Source of the DNA: Streptomyces sp. 11x1
Lineage (GTDB): Bacteria; Actinomycetota; Actinomycetes; Streptomycetales; Streptomycetaceae
Direction: 5' to 3'
Length of the DNA stretch: 64,000 bases
NCBI RefSeq assembly: GCF_032598905.1
Contig: NZ_CP122458.1
Coordinates: 5,171,001 to 5,235,000 of the forward strand
This document shows, piece by piece, positions 51,213 to 60,159 of the stretch. The translations under genes and the position numbers were made by a program. Position 1 is the stretch's first letter. The number at the start of each line of letters is the position of its first letter. The notes under the pieces are model-generated. The model searched no databases and had not been told where the DNA came from. It worked only from the letters and a program-made list of their open reading frames with translations.

Positions 51213-52694
51213 TCAGACCCCCGACTCCGCCGCGATCCGCCCGGCCCGCACCGCCGCCACCAGGTCCGAGTGATCCGCCTCCGTGCGGTCCGCGTAGGTG
51301 ACGGCGAACGTGGCCGTCGCCTCGTCGAATTCGTCGTTCTTGCCGCAGTAGCCGGCCAGCAGGCGGGGGTTGGCGCTGTGGGCGTGGGCGCGGGCGAGGA
51401 GGGCGCCGGTCATGCGGCCGTAGTCGTCGATCTGGTCGGCGGCCAGGGCGGCGGGGTCGACACTGCCCTTGCGGTTGCGGAACTGGCGCACCTGGAAGGG
51501 GAGTCCGTCGACCGTCGTCCAGCCCAGCAGTATGTCGCTGACGACCTGCATCCGCTTCTGCCCGAGGACCACCCGGCGCCCCTCGTGATCCACCTCCGGC
51601 AGCTCGAAGCCGGCCGTCACGAGGTGCGGCTCCAGAGCCGACGGGCGGGCCTCCTTCACCTGGAGAACAAGGGCTTCACCACGGTGGTCCAGGAGCAGGA
51701 CGACGTACGAACGGGTGCCCACACTGCCGGTGCCCACCACGCGGAACGCCACGTCCTGCACGGCGTACCGGGCGAGCAGCGGATGGCGGTCCTCCGAGAG
51801 CGTGGTCAGGTACTGCGTCAGGGAGGTGGCCACGACGGCTGCCTCCTTGTCGTCCACACGGCGCAGCACCGGCGGGGCGTCGACGAAGTGGCGGCCACCG
51901 CCCTCCACCTGCCGGGTCGACTTGGCCGCGAAGCGGCCGCTGGTGTTGGCGCGCGCCTTCTCCGCCACCCGCTCCAGTGTGCCCAGCAGGTCGTGGGCGT
52001 CGGTGTGGGAGACCAGTTCCTCGTCGGCGATGGCGTTCCACGCGTCGAGCGCCGGAAGCTTGGCGAGGAGCCTCATGGTGCGCCGGTAGGCGCCCGTCGC
52101 GTCGTACGCCGCCTTGCGGCAGACGTCCTCGTCGGCGCCCGCCTCCCGGCCGGCGAGCACCAGCGAGGCGGCGAGGCGCTTGAGGTCCCACTCCCACGGG
52201 CCGTGCACGGTCTCGTCGAAGTCGTTGAGGTCGATGACGAGCTCCCCGCGGGCATCGCCGTACAGGCCGAAGTTGGCCGCGTGGGCGTCCCCGCAGATCT
52301 GCGCGCCGATGCCGGTGATGGGCGTATGGGCCAGGTCATGGGCCATGAGGCCCGCCGAGCCTCGCAGGAACGCGAAGGGGGTGGCCGCCATCCTGCCGAC
52401 TCGTATCGGGGTGAGCTCAGGGATCCGGCCCCGGTTGGACTCCTCGACCGCCGACACCGCGTCCGGCCGGTCGGTGGTGAGCGTCAGGTCGGCGTGTGCG
52501 CTGCGGGGCACCCGGGTGCGCAGCGCCTTGCCCTCGTCCTTCGGCGACCCCACCGCGGGCCACCGGGCGAACCCCGTCACCGCCGGCACCCGCGCGCCGG
52601 CGGAACGCGCCACCGTCGCCGCCCCGATCCCCCCGGACTCCGCCGACCCCGGCTCGGCTCCCGCACCCGCCGCCATCGCACCGACCTCGGTCAC
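51213..52694 (-). CDS. DUF2252-family protein
   Basis: A 493-residue protein with the DUF2252 core: RVGRMAATPFAFLRGSAGLMAHDLA near 148, GDAHAANFGLYGDARGELVIDLNDFDETVHGPWEWDLKRLAASL near 186, and VLQVKEARPSALE near 342. The HxxNFG ... DxND pattern recalls the catalytic and metal-binding loops of kinase-like phosphotransferases, to which this family is distantly related; activity is unproven. The first 60 residues are low-complexity. The GTG at 52694 has GGGGGAGG upstream. It is monocistronic. Confidence 0.83.
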   Translation of the reverse strand: MTEVGAMAAGAGAEPGSAESGGIGAATVARSAGARVPAVTGFARWPAVGSPKDEGKALRTRVPRSAHADLTLTTDRPDAVSAVEESNRGRIPELTPIRVGRMAATPFAFLRGSAGLMAHDLAHTPITGIGAQICGDAHAANFGLYGDARGELVIDLNDFDETVHGPWEWDLKRLAASLVLAGREAGADEDVCRKAAYDATGAYRRTMRLLAKLPALDAWNAIADEELVSHTDAHDLLGTLERVAEKARANTSGRFAAKSTRQVEGGGRHFVDAPPVLRRVDDKEAAVVATSLTQYLTTLSEDRHPLLARYAVQDVAFRVVGTGSVGTRSYVVLLLDHRGEALVLQVKEARPSALEPHLVTAGFELPEVDHEGRRVVLGQKRMQVVSDILLGWTTVDGLPFQVRQFRNRKGSVDPAALAADQIDDYGRMTGALLARAHAHSANPRLLAGYCGKNDEFDEATATFAVTYADRTEADHSDLVAAVRAGRIAAESGV

Positions 52695-52778
52695 AGCGAC
52701 CGCCTCCCCCGCACACGTCCACGCACGAACATCAACTCGTGACGACGGTACAGCCGGTGGCCGAAACGCGTCAGGCCC

Positions 52779-52787
52779 TGTGGACAA
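52779..52787 (-). other. DnaA box match
   Basis: TGTGGACAA, an exact reverse-complement Streptomyces DnaA box, 85 bp upstream of the DUF2252 start. TGTGGATAA (DnaA box variant) follows at 52812-52820. Confidence 0.5.
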
Positions 52788-52917
52788 CTCCGCGTCCCAC
52801 CCGTCCACACCTGTGGATAACCGGCTGGAAGGATGGAACGACCTCCGCGCCACCACCGGCGAAGACCGGAAGCCTGCCTGACCGCCTCGCCGCCCAGGTC
52901 CGCCAGAGAACGCGAGC

Positions 52918-52947
52918 GGCGGCCGCTCCGCCGAGGGAGCGACCGCC
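52918..52947. terminator. hairpin after the GH127 gene
   Basis: GGCGGCCGCTCC (52918-52929) pairs with the GGAGCGACCGCC end near 52936-52947 around a short loop, with TTTG following on the plus strand. It lies 50 nt past the GH127 stop. Confidence 0.6.
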
Positions 52948-52997
52948 TTTGTCATCGAACCTGAGCCCTTCGACGGCGTCAGACGACTCAGACGGCC

Positions 52998-55808
52998 TCA
53001 GGCCGCATACGTGGCGTTCTGCGCGGTGGTCACCACCTTCTGGCCGTCGGTCTGGCTCAGCAGTCCCGCCGACACCCAGGCACCGACGGTCGACTGCACC
53101 CGCGCCACCAGCGCGGCCTTGTCGGCGAACGGCGCCCCGGTCCAGATCTCGTCCAACAGCGTCGTCCCGTCGGACTTCGCCGGGTTGGCCACGCCCGAAT
53201 CGGTGCCGCCGAGGACGACCTTCGGCTCGGAACGCCTGACGTAGGCGTGGGTCGGATCCTCGCTCCCTTCGTGGAAGGGAGCGAACTCGGTGCCGTCCAG
53301 CATGTAGTGCAGCGGCCTACCGCTGACCGGCGCGAGAGAGGGCAGCAGGTCGCCGGAGAGTCCCGCGTTGCGGTACAGGCCGACCGACAGATAGCTGGTG
53401 GCACTGCTCCTGCCGACCAGGTTGACCGGCCCGTAGAACAGCGTCTGGAGCGAGGGGTCGTCGAGCGCCTTCTCCACCCGCAGCCGGAACGGGATCGTCA
53501 CCCGGACGACGTCCCCGGCGCGCCAGGTGCGGGAGGGGATCGTGAAGTAGCTCCCCGCGGTCGGCGTACCGCTCACCGCGCTGCCGTTGACGGTCACCCG
53601 GAAACCGGCGGTGGCCCAGGACGGCACCCGGAGCCGCAGTTCGAAGGCCGCGTCGGCGCCCCCGACGGTGATCGTGGAGCCCTGCTCGCGGGGATAGTCG
53701 GTGCTCTGCGTGATCGTCACGCCCTTGGCCGACCAGTTCAGCGTGGCCGCGCTGTACAGGTTGACGAAGAGCGCGGTGCCGTCGGCCTTGGTGAAGTACA
53801 CCGAGTCCTGGTACTTGGTGGCGCTCTCCATGCCGGTGCCCTCGCAGCAGGTGGTGCCCTGCTTGGGGGTGTAGTCGCGCGCCTGCCCCGGCTTCAGCCC
53901 GATGAAGTAGGTGACCAGCGGTTTCTCGGCGTCGGCCTTGTCCTGCTTGGAGCCGAGGACCTGGTTGAGCAGAGCCCGCTCGTAGTAGTCCATGTACTTC
54001 GGGTCCTGCTCGTGGAAGAACAGGCTCCGGCTCAGCTTGAGCAGGTTGTACGCGCAGCAGGTCTCGGCGTTGGTGTCGCTGATCGTTCCCGAGATGACCC
54101 CACGAGCCTTCCAGAACTCGGCCGTGCTGGTGCCGCCGATCCCGTACATGCGCTGCGGGATCACCATGCCCCAGAAGTTCTTGGCAGCGGTCAGATAGCG
54201 TGTCTCGCCCGTCGCGTCGTACAGCCGGACGTAGCCGGTCATGATCGGAATGTGCTGGTTGGCGTGGAGGCCGTCCAGGATGTCGGTGCCGGCGGCGCAG
54301 GCGTCGATGAGCCGGTCGAGGTCGAACAGCTTGGCCAGTGCGAGGTGGTCGGCCTTGCCGGTGATCGTGTACAGGTCGACGATCGCCTCGACGATGCCGC
54401 CGAACTCACCGCTGGAGAAGATGCCCCACATCCGCTGCAGCGTGGCGTCGGGCAGCTTGGACAGCCGCGAGTACATCCAGTCGCACATGCCGGAGGCGAG
54501 ATCGAGCGCGCGGGCGTCGTCCGTGGCGAGGTAGGCGTCGAGCAGGCCCTTGAGGATCTTGTGCGCCGTGTAGTACGGCGCCCACACCTTGGTGTAGTCG
54601 GCGGTGGTCCGCGTCTCCAGATCGATGAACTGCGTCTCCGGGTACGCGGCGAGGAAGCCGGGATGGCTCGGTCCGCCCCAGGTGCGGCGCAGCGTGGCGG
54701 TCAGGCCGCGTCCGGAGGCATCGCCGAAAGTACCGCCGGAGGTCGCGAAGAAGTAGTACGACGCGAGGTTGCCGAGCCCCGCGGAGGACCTCTTGGCCTC
54801 GTTGGTCTGCAGCGAGGTGATCTCCGCCGCGGTCAGAGCCCTCGACCAGATGTTGAACTCGTCGAAGGCGCCCGCGAAGACCGGGTCGTCAGGGTAGTTC
54901 GAGCGGCCCAGCCAGTTGTTCGTCAGAGCACCGAGGACGGACGGGTTCAGCGTCATCGAGGTGTTCTGGGCGACGGCGGTGCCGTTGACATAGAGGGTGC
55001 CCGTGGTGCCGCTGATCGTGACAGCCAGGTGGCTCCACTGATCGAGCGGCAGGGCGGCGGTGCCGTTGAGGCCCTGCTCCCCGCCCGCACCGCTGTCGGT
55101 GATCGCGAAACGCGGCACCCCGCTGCCGTTGCGGGATGCCAGGTACATGTACCGGGTCGTGTTGTCGCCGAAGTCGAAGACACGCTGCCAGTTGGCGTCG
55201 TGGGTGGGCTTCACCCAGACCGACAGGGTGATCGCCGAGGCACCTCCGAGCACAGCGGTCGGCAGGTCGACGTACTGGTACGAGCCGCGGACGTTCTCGT
55301 GCGCGCCGCCCCATCTGCCGGCGACGGCCAGCATGCGCGGATCTTTGCGCAGCGCCTCACGCACCTCGGTGAGCGCACCGACCATGGTGCGGATCTTGTC
55401 GGCGTACACCTGCTCCCCGGTGCTCGCGTACGCCTGTGCCAGCATCGTCAGGAAGTGCCCGGTGTAGTGGCCACGGAGATTGCCGTTGGCCTCGCCGTCC
55501 AGGCCCTCCCAGCCGCCGGGGGCGACGGCGCCCTTTGTGGAGAGCCCCGCGTTGGCACGGAAGACCTGCAGCAGCCGGTCGATGTCGTAGCCGCGGCCGT
55601 GGTCGAGCATCAGCTGACGCTTGTCCGCGAAAAGGCCTTGGCCGAGCGTCACGTCCTTGAGCTCGAAGGGCCGCACCGACCAGGTGGACGGCGTCGGAAC
55701 CGTGGCGGCGACCGCACGGCCGCCGCCCGCCCCCAAGGAGACCCCGGGTGCGGCAGCGGCGAGTATCGCCGACTGGAGGAGGAAACGTCTGGAGAGGGGC
55801 GGTGCCAT
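52998..55808 (-). CDS. Tat-exported GH127-type beta-L-arabinofuranosidase with nested LamG domain
   Basis: A 936-residue secreted glycosidase. The N-terminus LSRRFLLQSAILAAAAPGVSLGAG is a twin-arginine signal. A GH127 (beta-L-arabinofuranosidase-like) catalytic region begins near 48 (FELKDVTLGQGLFADKRQLMLDHGRGYDIDRLLQVFRANAGL). It is interrupted near 170-370 by a LamG/concanavalin-like carbohydrate-binding domain (ITLSVWVKPTHDANWQRVFDFGDNTTRYMYLA) and continues to about 760. The Zn/nucleophile cysteines expected from HypBA1 are present as AETCCAYN and TTCCEGTGME, so it is probably active. The C-terminal region ends in a DIP-type beta segment (VVLGGTDSGVANPAKSD). It should release arabinofuranose from plant glycans. 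ATG 55808 has GAGGCG upstream. Confidence 0.9.
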   Translation of the reverse strand: MAPPLSRRFLLQSAILAAAAPGVSLGAGGGRAVAATVPTPSTWSVRPFELKDVTLGQGLFADKRQLMLDHGRGYDIDRLLQVFRANAGLSTKGAVAPGGWEGLDGEANGNLRGHYTGHFLTMLAQAYASTGEQVYADKIRTMVGALTEVREALRKDPRMLAVAGRWGGAHENVRGSYQYVDLPTAVLGGASAITLSVWVKPTHDANWQRVFDFGDNTTRYMYLASRNGSGVPRFAITDSGAGGEQGLNGTAALPLDQWSHLAVTISGTTGTLYVNGTAVAQNTSMTLNPSVLGALTNNWLGRSNYPDDPVFAGAFDEFNIWSRALTAAEITSLQTNEAKRSSAGLGNLASYYFFATSGGTFGDASGRGLTATLRRTWGGPSHPGFLAAYPETQFIDLETRTTADYTKVWAPYYTAHKILKGLLDAYLATDDARALDLASGMCDWMYSRLSKLPDATLQRMWGIFSSGEFGGIVEAIVDLYTITGKADHLALAKLFDLDRLIDACAAGTDILDGLHANQHIPIMTGYVRLYDATGETRYLTAAKNFWGMVIPQRMYGIGGTSTAEFWKARGVISGTISDTNAETCCAYNLLKLSRSLFFHEQDPKYMDYYERALLNQVLGSKQDKADAEKPLVTYFIGLKPGQARDYTPKQGTTCCEGTGMESATKYQDSVYFTKADGTALFVNLYSAATLNWSAKGVTITQSTDYPREQGSTITVGGADAAFELRLRVPSWATAGFRVTVNGSAVSGTPTAGSYFTIPSRTWRAGDVVRVTIPFRLRVEKALDDPSLQTLFYGPVNLVGRSSATSYLSVGLYRNAGLSGDLLPSLAPVSGRPLHYMLDGTEFAPFHEGSEDPTHAYVRRSEPKVVLGGTDSGVANPAKSDGTTLLDEIWTGAPFADKAALVARVQSTVGAWVSAGLLSQTDGQKVVTTAQNATYAA

Positions 55809-56217
55809 GTGCGCCTCGTCTCTGGCGGCGTGGGGGATGGAGGGCGGTACGAAGTGAGCGCATGTTCGAAATTACGAACGTTGTGCGAATTCCCGACCAG
55901 AAGATAGGTATGCGACAGTCGGGCGTCAACGGCACTGACGGCCTCCCCGAGGCCAACGACCCACGTCACGGGGCCACTTGCGTGCCCTCGACACCGTTTC
56001 ACGTGAAACATCGTTCGTGCCCACATCTACGACGGTTCATGTGGCGCTGACGCCCCTGACGCATACGACCGCGCACACGCAGCACGGCACGCCCCCACGC
56101 CGTCCCGCACCACCGGAAGCCGAAAGCCCTTACTGAATCTCCTGAGAGACTCCTCACACTCCAGGGTCCCGCACAGTAAGCCGACCTGCCTCTGAGCGCG
56201 CAGTCCGACGACAAAAA
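55809..56217. other. 410-bp region upstream of the GH127 gene with parS site
   Basis: Contains the inverted repeat GTTCG-N6-CGAAC at 55864-55879 close to the GH127 gene (possible operator) and the parS site at 55996. No supported gene. Confidence 0.5.
55996..56009. promoter_or_regulatory. parS site 4
   Basis: Exact GTTTCACGTGAAAC, 22.3 kb right of the three-site cluster, in a non-coding region. Confidence 0.93.
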
Positions 56218-56253
56218 GAAGCGGTCCCATCGTGATCACGATGGGACCGCTTC
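56218..56253. terminator. 36-nt perfect palindrome, bidirectional terminator
   Basis: GAAGCGGTCCCATCGTGA and its exact complement form an unbroken 18-bp stem. An A-tract (AAAAAG) on the left gives a U-run for minus-strand transcripts coming from the pseudogene at 56440. Confidence 0.75.
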
Positions 56254-56439
56254 ACTGTGGGGCACCGACGGAACTCGCTGGCCAGGGGCTATACGAGGAC
56301 TGACGGAGATCGTTTCCCACGCTGGCAGAGAGCTTTTCCCACCACCCTGGTCAACAGACCCGCGTAGGGCTCGGCAGCGCCCGAGTCTCGCGAGTCCACC
56401 GAAGCACGCAAACAACGGCGAAGAACGAAGCGACACAGA

Positions 56440-57201
56440 TGACGGCGGGATCTCCACTGCAGGGGGATCTGGCGACCTCGCAGGTCGCCGGCTCCCGCAA
56501 GCTTGGCCTGAACGTCGCCCGCGGAGACGTCAATAGTGGGTCGGGGAACCGACAGGTGGCCGGCACCAGGGGCACGGCGCTCGCCACCTCCCCGACGCCC
56601 AAATTCAACGGGTCAGCCGAGACGTGCAACTGGACCGAGGTGGCGGCGACCGTGGTGCTACGTCTCCTTGTGGGAGGGGGCGAGCCGGACCCTGCCCACG
56701 TTCGAAACCTCCACGGTGCCACCATCCGCCATCGGCAACTGCCTGCCCGGGGCCGTGAGGGAGCCAAGTAGCTGGGACTCCACGGCCGACTTACGTCCGG
56801 TGGCGCAGCTCGCTGTGACAGTCACCTCCTCCACCTCCACCACGGGCAGCACCGGCACATGCGCCCGGGCCAGCACGTGGGTGGCTCCCTCCGCCCGACC
56901 GCTCGCGGCATCGGCTTTCGCCATGGCGACGTCGGTCGGCAGAAGATTGACCGGGCGATCGCCGTCGACTCCGTCGAGGGTCCTCTTCTCGGCGGTCGCC
57001 GGAGCCTGCACCTCGTTGAGCGAGGCATGCAGGGGCACCGTTCCGGCCAGCCCGACCCGGAGACGTCCAGCGTGGCACGGACGCCGCTACGGTGGCGCTG
57101 CCCTCCGACACGTCGGCGACCAGAGCGGCGGTGGCCCCTCCGGCGACGGCCGGGCCAGCCACGAGGAAGCCGCAGACCGTCAGGGCGGCAAGGCGGCGGA
57201 C
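56440..57201 (-). pseudogene. LAETG-type (SCO1860-like) surface protein, frameshifted
   Basis: Reading leftwards from about 57201, one frame gives a signal-peptide-like start (RRLAALTVCGFLVAGPAVAGGATA) and SEGSATVA. A second frame gives RATLDVSGSGWPE; a third (56658-57038) gives VPLHASLNEVQAPATAEKRTLDGVDGDRPVNLLPTDVAMAKADAA ... VEEVTVTASCATG. A further shift yields TTVAATSVQLHVSADPLNLGVGEVASAVPLVPATC. These pieces match, in order, the SCO1860 family of LAETG-anchored surface proteins (recalled). No LAETG motif or C-terminal membrane helix remains, so the gene is dead and truncated. Confidence 0.65.
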
Positions 57202-57488
57202 GGGTGGGGTCAGGGCCGGACTTCGGAGGGGCCGGCCAGTCAGGCAGGGTACGGATGGCCTTGTGGGCGGGCACTGCGATACCGGAAGTCTCCATCAGGA
57301 GCCGCACGTAACTTGGCAACCGTCCGTGATACCGCAGGGTGCCGGGAGCGCGGACCGCGACCATGTCGGACAGCGGGAGGGACGGACCTCTGGGCCCCTG
57401 ATCACTCCTTCTCCTGGATGTCTTACGCTCCGCTGACACAAGCAGTGCCTGGCGTGGCGCTGTTCTGCCGTTCCAGGGGGGAGCCACC

Positions 57489-58376
57489 GTGCTCGTACTG
57501 TCGATTCTGCTGATCCTCGCCGCTGTGGTGTTGTACATCGTGGCCCGGGCGCGCGCCTCGTCCCCGTTGCGCCTGGGTGCCATAGCCGCGCTGGCCGGGG
57601 GCGCGTTCTTCGGGATTGCCAGCTGCGTGTACGTCGTCAGCGCCTACGAGGTCGGCGTCCCGGTGCTGTTCGGCAAGGTGGGTACGCCGATGACCTCCGG
57701 CATGCACCTGAAGGCGCCGTTCACGGATGTCACGTCCTTCTCCACCCGCCCGGTGGACCTCAACCTCTCCGACAAGGACGTCGTCGAGGTGCGCTCCTCG
57801 CAGGGCGGAGTGATGTATGTGGAGGTGACCGTGAAGTGGGCGGTGACCCCGGCCAAGGCGGTGGAGCTGTACCGGCTCGCTGGGAACGAGACCGCCATCC
57901 AGCAGCGGCTGGTCTATCCGGACAGCCGGGAGATCATCCGCAATGTCTTCGCCCGGTACACCAGCGAGCAGGGTTACGCCTCGGACAGGGAGAAGATCAA
58001 CGCGGAACTCGGTGAGCTGATCAAGGAGCGGCTCGCACCGCGCGGTATCGACGTCACCGCCGTGAACCTGCGCAATGTGAAGCCCTCCGAGCAGCTCCAG
58101 CAGCAGATCGACCGCAAGATCCAGCAGAAGGAGGCCACCGAGCGGGCCGTCGAGGCGACCCGTACGGCGGAGGAAGAGTCCAAGCGGCGCAAGATCGAGG
58201 CAGAGGGTATCGCCAGGGCCAACAAGATCCTCAGCGACTCGCTGTCCGACAAGGTCCTGATGAACCAGTGCATCGAGGCCTTCAAAGAGGCCGCGAAGAA
58301 GAACCCGGTCTACGCCGTGCCCTGCGGCTCCGGCAGCGGTAACCCGCTGATCGTGGACGGCACCGGCCGGAACTGA
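57489..58376 (+). CDS. SPFH/prohibitin-family membrane protein
   Basis: A 295-residue SPFH (stomatin/prohibitin/flotillin/HflK) protein. Two N-terminal membrane helices (about 2-20 and 31-53), the SPFH domain about 55-215 (YEVGVPVLFGKVGTPMTSGMHLKAPFTDVTSFSTRPVDLNL ... RLVYPDSREIIRNVFARYTSEQGY), then a Lys/Glu-rich coiled coil (QQQIDRKIQQKEATERAVEATRTAEEESKRRKIEAEGIARANKIL). It probably scaffolds membrane domains. The GTG at 57489 has GGGGGGAG upstream. It is monocistronic, beside pseudogene and RHS material. Confidence 0.88.
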   Translation: MLVLSILLILAAVVLYIVARARASSPLRLGAIAALAGGAFFGIASCVYVVSAYEVGVPVLFGKVGTPMTSGMHLKAPFTDVTSFSTRPVDLNLSDKDVVEVRSSQGGVMYVEVTVKWAVTPAKAVELYRLAGNETAIQQRLVYPDSREIIRNVFARYTSEQGYASDREKINAELGELIKERLAPRGIDVTAVNLRNVKPSEQLQQQIDRKIQQKEATERAVEATRTAEEESKRRKIEAEGIARANKILSDSLSDKVLMNQCIEAFKEAAKKNPVYAVPCGSGSGNPLIVDGTGRN

Positions 58377-58441
58377 CCCCAGCGGCCCGGGGCGGAGAAG
58401 GGGCCTTGCTGTCTCGGCACGGAGAACAGGGTCTGCTCAGC

Positions 58442-59542
58442 TCAGTGATGGCGGTGCCCTGGCGTCGGCGACGGTGACGACGTGCCGTCACGTTCCCCGG
58501 GCTCGGCGCCTGTGGATGCCGTCGCGTCGCCGGATGCCGCGAGTACATCGACGATGAAGACGATGGTGGACTTCGCCGGGATGCCCTTGTGGGCTGAGAC
58601 TCCGTAGGCCAGCCCCGGCGGAATCACCACGAGCATCCTGCTTCCTACGCTCGTCCGGACCAACGCTTGGTCCAGTCCCTCGATGAGGTTGCCGCGGCCG
58701 ATGACTACGGTGGAAGGGCCCTGCGACCAGGAGGGATCGAAGAGGGTGGCCTGCTCTTTTCCACGGTTGGCAGCCCATACCGCGCCGGCGCGGCGGATCA
58801 CGATCGTCTGACCGGTCTTGACACGAGGGCCGGAGCCTTCCACCAGGGTCTGGGAGACCAGGCGCGTGGGCGGCGCGGTGTCCGGCACGGCGATCGTTGC
58901 CGCTGAGCGCTCGGCTCGCACCTGGGGCAGCCCGTCAGGCAGGGCTCGTTGTTGTCCCTGGACGGTGGAGTCAGCGGCGATGATCTTCACGATGTCGACG
59001 GCGAACACGACGGTGTCGGTGCCCCGGACACCGAGCCGGGCGTTGCCCGCCACGCCGTAGGCAGCGGCCGGCGGGGCGACCACCAGCACTCTGCTGCCGG
59101 CCTGCTGCCCTTCGACGGCGCGATCCAGTGCGGGGAGCACGGCGCCCTGACCGACGGGGAAGACACTGGGTGTGCCGCCCTTGCCGTAGGTGCCGGGCAG
59201 CGAGGTGCCGCGCTTCCAGGTCTTGGCGGCGTAGTCGACGATCACGATGTCGTTGCTGCGGGCCTTCCGGCCCTGGCCCGCCAGCATGGTGGTGATGACG
59301 AACTTCCCGCTGGGCTGCGCTTTCGGGATGGTGATCGTCGGCTTCCGGCCGAACTTCCCGGACACGGTGGGCAGCACGGCATCCGTTGCCGCTATGGCAG
59401 GCACCGCCTGCCGGGAGACGGACACGGTCGGCACCGGCATCGGCCGGTGACTCCTCTCACCGGGCGCGGGCGAAGACTCCGAACCGCTGCATCCTGCCAA
59501 CAGCACCACGGAGGCGAAGAGCAGACCTGAAAGACGCCGCAT
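58442..59542 (-). CDS. FKBP-type peptidyl-prolyl isomerase lipoprotein
   Basis: A 366-residue lipoprotein. The signal peptide with lipobox LLAGC (Cys 17) tethers it to the outer face of the membrane. Two FKBP domains follow: about 95-205 (VIVDYAAKTWKRGTSLPGTY ... GQGAVLPALDRAVEGQQAGSRVLVVAPPAAAYGVAGN) and about 235-345 (TIVIRRAGAVWAANRGKEQATLFDPSW ... GRGNLIEGLDQALVRTSVGSRMLVVIPPGLAYGVS). It should fold or modulate secreted proteins. ATG 59542 has AGGAG upstream, somewhat far (11 nt). The tail ends in Pro/His-rich HRHH. Confidence 0.88.
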   Translation of the reverse strand: MRRLSGLLFASVVLLAGCSGSESSPAPGERSHRPMPVPTVSVSRQAVPAIAATDAVLPTVSGKFGRKPTITIPKAQPSGKFVITTMLAGQGRKARSNDIVIVDYAAKTWKRGTSLPGTYGKGGTPSVFPVGQGAVLPALDRAVEGQQAGSRVLVVAPPAAAYGVAGNARLGVRGTDTVVFAVDIVKIIAADSTVQGQQRALPDGLPQVRAERSAATIAVPDTAPPTRLVSQTLVEGSGPRVKTGQTIVIRRAGAVWAANRGKEQATLFDPSWSQGPSTVVIGRGNLIEGLDQALVRTSVGSRMLVVIPPGLAYGVSAHKGIPAKSTIVFIVDVLAASGDATASTGAEPGERDGTSSPSPTPGHRHH

Positions 59543-59626
59543 ATTTTCTGATTCTCCTGACTGATCGATATCGCTGCCGTCTGCGGCCGCCCGCACGGGA
59601 GGCTGTCTCTTGGCAGACGGAGGCGG

Positions 59627-59959
59627 TCATCCCGCGTTTCCGCCCGTACAGGGAGCACCCGGCTCAGGGGTCTGCTCGCCCTGCACGTACTTGGTGAAGA
59701 ACTGCGCGACTCTCGGATCCGCCGCCTCCTCTGCCGACAGCTGGTGACCCCAGGCGGTCAGCGTGATGCGTGACGACTGCTTCTTGTACGGGCTCATGAA
59801 GGTGTACGGCGTCTTGGAGACGCGGTCGGCCAGGGCCTTGATGTCAGCGCCGGTGGCCGTGTCGTTGTAGGTGACCCAGACCGCGCCGTGCTCCAGCGAA
59901 CTTGAGCAGACCCCTATGAGATTCCACCCCCGACGTCGGAACACGCGCGTGTCCGTCAC
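59627..59959 (-). CDS. DUF3105-like protein, N-terminally truncated
   Basis: A 110-residue frame from GTG 59959. From residue 21 it shows the DUF3105 core (SLEHGAVWVTYNDTATGADIKALADRV ... SPYKKQSSRITLTAWGHQLSAEEAADPRVAQFFTKYVQGEQTPEPGAPC). Family members also have about 80 N-terminal residues with a membrane anchor and further His/Cys residues, which are missing. The first 20 residues (MTDTRVFRRRGWNLIGVCS) are unrelated. It overlaps the stop of the upstream small membrane gene by 4 nt (GTGA). It is probably a remnant. Confidence 0.55.
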   Translation of the reverse strand: MTDTRVFRRRGWNLIGVCSSSLEHGAVWVTYNDTATGADIKALADRVSKTPYTFMSPYKKQSSRITLTAWGHQLSAEEAADPRVAQFFTKYVQGEQTPEPGAPCTGGNAG

Positions 59960-60159
59960 GGCTTGCCCACCTGGTTCTGCTTGTTCCGCTTGATCTCCTT
60001 CAGACCCTGGTAGCCGAAAAAAGACAGCCCAGCCGCCAGCACGATCTGCGCGGCACCCCAGACAATGAAAAATGGTACGGAGCTGCGCAGATCATCAATT
60101 CCGTCAGCCGCCATAAATGGAATGAATGGAGCCAGATACACGAATTTCTTCCGATCCAC
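59956..60159 (-). CDS. small two-helix membrane protein
   Basis: A 67-residue protein with two hydrophobic helices (about 6-20 and 29-48) and a basic C-terminus (LKEIKRNKQNQVGKP). The ATG is preceded by AGGAGG, and codon use is lower in GC than the core genes. The family is not recognised. It lies about 270 nt downstream of the RHS toxin-immunity module and may be a second small immunity or accessory protein. Confidence 0.6.
   Translation of the reverse strand: MDRKKFVYLAPFIPFMAADGIDDLRSSVPFFIVWGAAQIVLAAGLSFFGYQGLKEIKRNKQNQVGKP

Noticed and set aside
53247..55907. 886-codon plus-strand frame
   Set aside because: Antisense shadow of the GH127 gene; no recognisable motif and no ribosome site.
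56218..56253. Possible tRNA or small RNA gene around the long palindrome
   Set aside because: No cloverleaf could be drawn; an unbroken stem with adjacent A/T tract fits a terminator better.
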